Shown here: piece after piece, positions 19,803 to 26,542 of the stretch | Numbering within the stretch: position 1 is the stretch's first letter | Layout: each line of letters begins with the position of its first letter | NCBI GenBank assembly: GCA_032433595.1 | Contig: JASWJB010000457.1 | Coordinates: forward strand, 1 to 26,542 | Reading direction: 5' to 3' | DNA length: 26,542 bases | Origin: Conoideocrella luteorostrata | Lineage: Eukaryota; Ascomycota; Sordariomycetes; Hypocreales; Clavicipitaceae | Position numbers and translations under genes: made by a program | The notes under the pieces: model-generated | What the model was told of the DNA's origin: nothing | Seen by the model: only the letters and a program-made list of their open reading frames with translations | The model's database searches: none

Positions 19803-22800
19803 TTATCCCGGCATGTCAAGTAGAAAAGCCACCATATCTGCGCAATCAATGGGAATGGTCGATCTCAATACAACGTCTGCCAGCTCGGGGTTTTCTAGCA
19901 ACTCGGCCATCCCTAGGTGTCCGAACTCCCGTGCCACGGTGATGGCTGTATCACCTGAACCAAATTCCAAATTCGGATCCGCACCATGGTTCAGAAGAAT
20001 AGCCGCGATTCGAATAAGGTTGTAACGCGACGCATCAGATAGAGCAGTGATCGATAAACAAGACACCAAATTAACGTCCACACCTGGCCTTTGTAAAATA
20101 GCCTTGACAAGCGCCTCATTTTTCGCAACGGTTGCTGACATTAAAGGCGTAAAGCCCGCTCTATTCTCCAAATTTGGGTTCTTGACAATACGGATGAGCT
20201 GCTCAACGTCTTGAATTTTTCCTTTTCTTACTGCAGTTTCCAACTTTGCGATATTGCGATATTCATCAAAAGCGAATGTAAGGCCGTCCTGCTGGGAGAT
20301 GACGTCTAAAAGCTGGTAGTTCCTATACGCCCCCGCTGTGGTTAATACCTTCTCCGTAACAGAGGCTGAAGTTTCCTCGCGACGCTGTTCGAAAAGATAC
20401 GATAGAAATTCCCCGCAGTGGTTGTCGTACGTCAAAGCTAACAACACGTCTTCTTTGATTTCGACCTCGTGTCCTCGCTTCTCCAGAAGAAGCGCCAGTA
20501 CTTGAGTATTACTTGCTGCAGCTGTCACCACGTTATTTGTGATCTTGATTTCATGTCCTCGCTTCTCCAGAAGAAGCGCCAGTAATTTCTTGCCACAACC
20601 CTGATTTGCTGCTGCAGCTTGTACTACGCCATCTGTGATGATGAAATCGTGCCCTCGCCGCTCTAAAAGAAGCGCCATTACTTTGTCAGCAGAACGGGAA
20701 TAGGCTGCCGCAGCTATCACCACGCTGTTTGTGATCTTAAAGTCGTCTCCTCGCTTCTCCAGAAGAAATGCCAGTATTTCCTTACCAGTGTAACTATTAC
20801 TTGCTGCAGCTTGTAACACGCCATCTGTGATGATGAACTCAGGTCCTCGCTGCTCCAGAAGAAATGCCAGTATTTCCTTGGCAGTTTTACTATTACTTGC
20901 TGCAGCTTGTAACACGCCATCTGTGATGATGAACTCAGGTCCTCGCTGCTCCAGAAGAAATGCCAGTATTTCCTTGCCAGTGTTACTATTACTTGCTGCA
21001 GCTTGTAACACGCCATCTGTGATGATGAACTCAGGTCCTCGCTGCTCTAAAAGAAGCGCCAGTATTTCCTTGCCACAATTATCGTTTCTGGCTGCACTTT
21101 CTACTATATCATCTGTGACGCTGAAGTCTTGTCCTCGCTTGCGTAAAAGCAACTCTATGAGTTCCCTGCCGATCTCACTGTTCCTTGCTGCAGATCTCAC
21201 TACCTTTTGTGTGACGTTAATCTCGTCTCTTGGCTGGTCTAACAATATTGTCATCAGGGCCGTATCAGGCCCTGCGCGCGCCACATCCGTCAACACGTCT
21301 TCTGTCACTTTCGCTTTGTGATCCAGCAAGATCGGTATAATGCTCGTACATTGCCCTGTCACAGCAAGGAACAGCGGTGTTCTGCCACTGGAGTCAGGTG
21401 TATCAATCAAACGCGGTGCACTATCGACATCATTGGCCAATCTAAGAGCGTGTTTCGCCAAAGCGGGAATGTCACAAGATGCACCTATATGTAATAGAGA
21501 GAAAGAATCTGGAAATCGGAAATGGCGTGTTGAGAAGTACTGGAGCCACATCTTCCGTATTGGAGAATTCATGTGAAAGAACTCGTCATGCCGAGGCAGT
21601 ATCGTGAAATTCGACCGGGCAATACGCGCATGATATAACCACCAGTCCATCGCATACTTCTCAAACTGGGTTGACTGCCTTTTATTTTCGAAAACTTCCA
21701 TAATGCAACTAATACAACGGTACGCGAGGTCGGCGTGGGCTTGAAGTTCGTTGAAATGAGTCTTGTCACTGGCTTTCAACAGATAGTCTCTCACAGACTG
21801 GTGCAATAATTGAACCGTTTCGTTATGAATAACAACTAGTAGACGACAGGATTCGATATGCTCACGCAGAAATTGCGTTCGGGTCTCTTTATCGCTTTCA
21901 TCAAGATAAAGGCCGCAGGCTTCAGAGAGCTCGAGCAAATGTAATGGCCGTCTAGACACAGCAGTTACGCTGAGGATAAGCCAAACTGCCTCTTTGTCTA
22001 TCTCTCGCACAAGGGCCGTATCTAGAAGGTTCGTATAAAGCGAATGAAGACCTTCTGGCATCGCGTTCAGGCGTGAAATCGCATCCTTCGAAGGTATATT
22101 CTCGAGCTCCTTGCAGGCAATGCCGACCCAGAGAAATGTTCCCTGTGCCTTTTCTTTGAGAATCACTTTGACTTGCTCGGCTACCTTTTCCGTGTACTTC
22201 TTTCTCGTTGCTAGATAAGCTACTTTTTCGTCGATAAAGTAACCAAGATCCTCTTGAGCTTCGGGAAAGGATGCCAAGCTTTTATGAGTAAATCCTGGCA
22301 GGTATTCAGCAATTTCAGGATATGGTCGACTAGTGACTAGGATCCGGACATTTGGTGAAGCGTCTGCGCTAAAGGTTTTTTCAATTTCATAGAGTAGCAT
22401 CCTCTGCGACTCTGGCTCGCATTCGTCCAGCGCATCAATAACGCAGTACTTTCGGCCAGTAGCAGTATCTGCCGCGGCTGAGATAAACATTGTCCAAAGA
22501 GCCTCAAACGAATCGAAGAGCCTCTTCCCTCGCTGTTCGTATTTTGGCATAACATAGCTAAGAAGCTGTGGATGTTGCTGACATAGTTGCAGGAGAAGAC
22601 ACTTGATGACCGCAGTAGCCGTTCTCCGAGAGTTAAAGGTTGAGTCGCAGAAGAAATACGCCAGCGTGTTTGTATCTGTGGCACAGAAGTACTCTGCAAG
22701 TTGATCTGTAAGAAACATGGCTATTGTAGACTTGCCCATACCAGGGTTCCCGTGAAGCCACAAAACGCTGCTAGTTGCTTGGATCTCGGGTTGTCCGGCC

Positions 22801-24256
22801 TGGCTAGTGGTGAGCCAAGCAGTGAGGTTTTCTGTGCCAAGTATCCATTTGCAGGTACCAGTAGCTGGCACTCCTTTTTTGCGTTTCATGGAGTTTTTAT
22901 CATCGAGCGGGTCAGTTTCAAAAAGATGACGTAGACAGTCATTAGCCTTAGGATTGATCTTCATTGCAACTGTGACTTAAGTGTCAGCAGGTCTCGTCGC
23001 GACATGTGTAATAAGGGGTTATTGCTAGGGTTACCTGTGTTGTCCGTAATAAATTCCCTTGCTGTTGGTTTCGTTAGCAACTAGCGCAGAATAAGAAGTG
23101 AAACATAAGACTTACGTTTGAACCGGCATTTAACGGCGTTCTTCGCTTCACGATACATTTGGGAGATGACCGTAGAGACCCTCTGGAATGCAGGATCAGT
23201 AGGGGTAGAGTACTTGTTAATACTATGGTGATCCTTCTCAAGCGCGTATCTGTCAAGACCTGGGATGCAGGCAGATACCTCTTTCACGACCTGAAGAAGT
23301 AAGCATAGTGTCTTGGGGTTAGGGGCCGGTTTTATTTACAATTCCTTTAAGTACTCCATGAATATTCAGATGAATTCCCGATTTTCTCAAGTAGTTCACT
23401 TCATGAAGTTCGTAGAAGCATGCAACGGGTATTGTCAAATTGTTGCGTAGCTTACAAAAGGCATGCAATCTGTCTTGTAGCTGAGAATTATCATAGCCAA
23501 GTTCCTTTGTAATGCCGCGATGTGAGCCCGGTATAAGTCGCGCAAGGGAATCGAGAAATGGCTTCCAATCTGTGCCCCGGAAAGGTGTGCCTAGGAACAC
23601 ACAGCCAGCTACCGACTTCAGTAAGTCGTCGTGCTTTCGTTCGGTTTCAGCATGCAAAAGTGCCTAATCATCAGACATAAGCAAAAATGCAAGACAGGGA
23701 AGAGGGGTTGAGAAGGAAACAGGCTCTTACCTGAACGATAACATTTCCGCCTAGGCTATGCCCAATGAGTATGATCGGTCTCCTTGGAAAGTCCTTCCTG
23801 AACAAACTAAGACTGTGCGCAAGCTCCTCTCCACATAGTTGAAGCCGGGTCTTTGGCGCGTCGTCATGCCATTTCGATTCGTAGCGATACAGGGCAATTC
23901 TTGCTTTGGGTACCTTCGCTGGCAGCATATCAGGTTCTCTGAGCCAGTTAATATGTTTCCCGTCGTCCTTGCAAATCCAAGCCCATTCGGCATTCGAGCC
24001 AAGGCCATGTACGGCAATAATGCTGCCCAAGTTAGACTGATGTCCCTTTGAACGACCGTAAGCACTCACTCAACTTCCGCGTCGTCAGCGGCATCACTAT
24101 TCTGCTCCGGGTACACTGTCGAAAGGCGCTGTCCGGGTTCTCTCTATGCCCTATTAGTATACTGCATCGTAGTCATTCCAGCGAACAAACCTTGTTTTTC
24201 TCCGGCCGCGGATCGCTAGCGGCAGGATTCTGAGGATTGGCCTGCGTCCGGCCCAT
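19803..24256 (-). CDS. NOD-like receptor: alpha/beta-hydrolase, NACHT, ankyrin-type repeats
   Basis: Model: 24256-24191, 24143-24070, 24022-23731, 23663-23340, 23290-23116, 23061-23035, 22969-19803; 1374 residues, six introns of 47-67 nt, all in phase. The N-terminus is a lipase-like alpha/beta-hydrolase: IIAVHGLGSNAEWAW, nucleophile elbow GHSLGG (Ser136), FLGTPFRGT, and candidate His in DHHSINKY (about 273-274). Then a linker of the type seen before fungal NACHT domains (CLRHLFETDPLDDKN). NACHT/STAND: Walker A GNPGMGKST (about 393-401), Walker B VIDALDEC (about 496-503), LVTSRP. C-terminal: ankyrin-like repeats, then about ten 32-residue repeats (about 871-1198), then more ankyrin repeats. 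Fungal NLRs of this layout act in non-self recognition and regulated cell death; the ligand is unknown. The two 5'-most exons are less certain; GTTTGT is a minor donor. No frameshift seen. Confidence 0.88.
20350..21320 (-). repeat. 96-bp tandem repeats in the NLR sensor region
   Basis: Units of 96 bp (32 residues) with the form G-K-E-I-L-A-F-L-L-E-Q-R-G-P-E-F-I-I-T-D followed by G-V-L-Q-A-A-A-S-N-S-x-T. Spacing is exact: CCATCTG occurs at 20821, 20917 and 21013. Three adjacent units (about 20,770-21,060) are almost identical; outer units diverge. The unit resembles the LL.E.RG…ITE.V..AAA repeats known in fungal NLR proteins (I believe catalogued as DUF7104; not checked). Confidence 0.9.
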
Positions 24257-25360
24257 GGCAACTTGTTGGTTGGCGAGATTTTAGCGTGGAATTTGGCGAT
24301 GTAGCTATTTGATAACGGTCTAGTGTTTATGCAAGATGCCACAAAGAGGGGAGTAAGTAGGACGCAAAACACCCATGCGGACGCAAAGGATGGTGCGGTG
24401 TTGGGCGGGCACAAGACCTAATCGCGTGATCTTGCGTCGCACAATCATTCTGGAGTCCATGTGTAACGACACCTCAAACATAGACAGCCATAGCCAACTA
24501 TCCCGAGTGATGCAGCTGGCTTTATGTTTTGTTTATAGTTCTCTACCTTCTACATTACTCTATTTACCTATTAGTGTTCTGGTTTTCGTCTCGTCTTACG
24601 GCAATACGCTCTCTATATTGAAGTATTCTCTATCCGGGAAAGCGGAGCTTTGCCTGAGATCTGCGATTGAGCAAGGCGAGGGCAAGAGCAGGGAGAAGCG
24701 AAGCTTCCCACTTTGCGTCTTAATGGGCTCGCATGAGTGGAGATTACTTTTTCTGTCTCTCTCTAAGATTGATCTGTTAATCTATTCGGCTATTAGTGAA
24801 TAAAATTTATAATTTATCGCGACATACTGTATTGCGAAGATGGAGTGTTAAAGCACCCTGAGATACCGGAAAACGGCGGTGAGATTCTGCTATGGAGTAA
24901 GCCCACTGCAGGCGACCTCCAGAGAGGAGAAAAAAAAGTCACATAAGATAATAGTAAAATCATTAGCAGTAGTATCGTCAATAGTAGTAGCTTAATTAAC
25001 TTATCCGAAGTCTTCCCTACGCCTATGTCGGTGAAATCGGCCAGCAGTATCTCGTTGTATCGCAAATTATTGTGATTTGAACTGAAATCATCCTTGTACA
25101 AACGATTCACTCTACTCTAGTAGTAGCTCCTAATACATATTGGTGAGATATAGTGCTTGTGTCAATAGCTAGATTAAATTCTTATCCTTGGCCGCTCGGG
25201 AATAGATGCCTATAGCGGGATCTTTGGGATTCGTAAGCGGGGCGTGGACATAGTGTAGACTTTTTTCGTTGTCGCTGACTGTCAAGAATCAACAAATCTT
25301 TTTTGCTAAAATTTGGGTAACGGTTGAATTAGACCTCTTCTTAAATATAATTCCGGGTAG
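24257..25360. other. Gene-free stretch upstream of the NLR
   Basis: AT-rich, with the NLR promoter in the first few hundred bases (minus strand). A 142-residue plus frame at 24375-24803 has hydrophobic stretches but no recognisable family or signal peptide at its start; I do not support it as a gene. Confidence 0.4.
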
Positions 25361-25365
25361 GAATT

Positions 25366-25562
25366 TGTTGGAATGCCGCCAAGCACAACAGGAAGCTTAC
25401 AAGCCCGTCACGTGGTCACCTTCAAGCCACGATATTTATACGGCGATATCGTGACTTCCATCTTGACTTATTTTCTTCTTCTTAGATAGACACAGACAAT
25501 TATTAATATATTACCTTCGAAGCCAATGATCTAGATCATTGCACAACCCTGTGCAACCCACA
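25366..25562 (+). mobile_element. Solo LTR, copy 3
   Basis: 197 bp, TGTTGGAATG…CCCACA, very similar to the copy at 7412 over its whole length, including the TGATCTAGATCA palindrome. A perfect 5-bp target duplication GAATT lies at 25361-25365 and 25563-25567. Solo LTR, no internal region. Confidence 0.95.
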
Positions 25563-25658
25563 GAATTAATCATCGAATTCGTCATCAGCGTCGTCATCAG
25601 CTTCGCTAGCAGAGATGAATATTGGCATATATAATCTGCAAATATATCATTTACGCCG

Positions 25659-26072
25659 TCAATGACAGCCTGCCAGCGAACGCGATGGCATCGTCCCGTG
25701 GGACGAAAAGCTGCGGATCGGGGCAGCATCCGGCGCAAAATCCTGCATGTGATAAGGGCCACTTGGCATGATGTATGGCAGGGCAGGAAGTTCGGCAAAA
25801 TACAACACCGCGGCCGTTGCTACAAGATAGCTGCTCATGATAGCATACGGCAGCTCACTCCACACGCCTCCCAGCTCCATACCAAGGGAGAACATCCAAG
25901 CCAGTGCAGAAGCAGCGACCTGCCAACCTGTGATGCTAATCATGGTCTGTAGCTTTGACGCGTTCTCCGAATCGGTACGATAGGAAGCCAATGACCGACA
26001 CAGGAATGGCAAGCCCGCTCCAGGCTTTATAATGGGACCAGAAATGACAAGGGGCATATTTGGGCCAACCAA
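25659..26072 (-). CDS. Hypothetical protein with two hydrophobic segments
   Basis: 137-residue frame with two likely membrane segments (around ITGWQVAASALAWMFSLGM and YAIMSSYLVATAAVLYF). No family recognised. Upstream on the same strand is another unrecognised frame (26403-26083). It could be the 3' exon of a gene with exons to the right, a decayed membrane-protein fragment, or chance. Confidence 0.28.
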   Translation of the reverse strand: MVGPNMPLVISGPIIKPGAGLPFLCRSLASYRTDSENASKLQTMISITGWQVAASALAWMFSLGMELGGVWSELPYAIMSSYLVATAAVLYFAELPALPYIMPSGPYHMQDFAPDAAPIRSFSSHGTMPSRSLAGCH

Positions 26073-26542
26073 GAGTAGGAAGTCACAACATACTACTGAA
26101 CAACCTCTCTAGAAAACTGAAAAGCAAATCCCCGAAGCATGAATTACCGTTCCTAAAATACCAATCAGCTCTCCTGATAGTAAACAGCCTCCCAGTCACT
26201 ATCAACCGCAAATGATAAATCTCAAGTCTCCTTTCTGGCTTTCCCTTGCACGACCTCCCAATACACCTTGCTATGAGTATCACGGATCGAATCTTCCCGG
26301 TGGCACCGTGGCGCCATTTTCCAACACCTGCAGCACAAAGCTGAATCTGGATATTTTTTGGTTGCAAGATGTATCGGCGTTGCAGTTCTTGTTTTTTCAT
26401 CACAGGCTAATGCACCTGTCAGAGACTACTACTTGTGAGGGCATTCAGAAGCCACGTGATGTCGTGAGTCTAGTGACGCACCTCAGCCTATGGGAGGAGA
26501 ACAGCATGCAGCTAGCAAACCCTTCACTGCGGGGTAACAGCG
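26073..26542. other. Right end, no supported gene
   Basis: An unrecognised basic frame of 106 residues (26403-26083, minus) is present. No RNA gene, repeat or regulatory element seen. Confidence 0.4.

Noticed and set aside
20827..21321. Plus-strand frame opposite the NLR repeats
   Set aside because: Shadow of the 96-bp repeat; the minus frame belongs to the NLR.
24375..24803. Plus-strand 142-residue frame upstream of the NLR
   Set aside because: No domain, no signal peptide at its start, AT-rich surroundings; likely chance.

Overview
The window is nuclear DNA from a filamentous ascomycete (Pezizomycotina). Genes are interrupted by short GT-AG introns of 47-117 nt with CTAAC/CTGAC-like branch sites. 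Recognisable products are fungal: a mitochondrial CDF metal transporter, D-xylulose kinase, the spliceosome factor Cwc15, and a fungal NOD-like receptor (NLR) with hydrolase, NACHT and repeat domains. The species cannot be named from this sequence. All gene models below were joined by eye from splice signals and reading frame; none was checked by RNA or database search.

Layout. Positions 1-12,100 are AT-rich, gene-poor accessory DNA. They hold an acidic hexapeptide-repeat ORF (114-788, minus), two degenerate interspersed repeats, a broken DUF3435-like gene (1834-2280, minus), a three-exon gene for a secreted octapeptide-repeat protein (3000-4485, minus), a two-exon gene for a secreted Cys-rich protein with a pentapeptide-repeat tail (5554-6116, plus), and two solo LTRs of one retrotransposon family (7412-7607 plus; 8329-8521 minus). 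About 9,000-12,100 has no gene I can support well. Positions 12,100-19,000 are GC-rich and conserved: an MMT1/2-type transporter (13432-14932, plus), xylulokinase (16087-18029, plus) and Cwc15 (18108-18994, minus, convergent with xylulokinase). Positions 19,803-24,256 (minus) hold one seven-exon, 1374-residue NLR. The right end is again AT-rich, with a third solo LTR (25366-25562) carrying a perfect 5-bp target duplication.

How it fits together. The middle genes are housekeeping. The flanks have features of a fast-evolving fungal compartment: secreted proteins with internal tandem repeats, transposon remnants, a possible RIP-made stop codon, and an NLR whose repeats are nearly identical except at a few codons. 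The most notable items are (i) the NLR with its near-identical 32-residue repeats, (ii) the two secreted repeat proteins, whose correct frames appear only after splicing, and (iii) the three-copy LTR family with readable target-site duplications.
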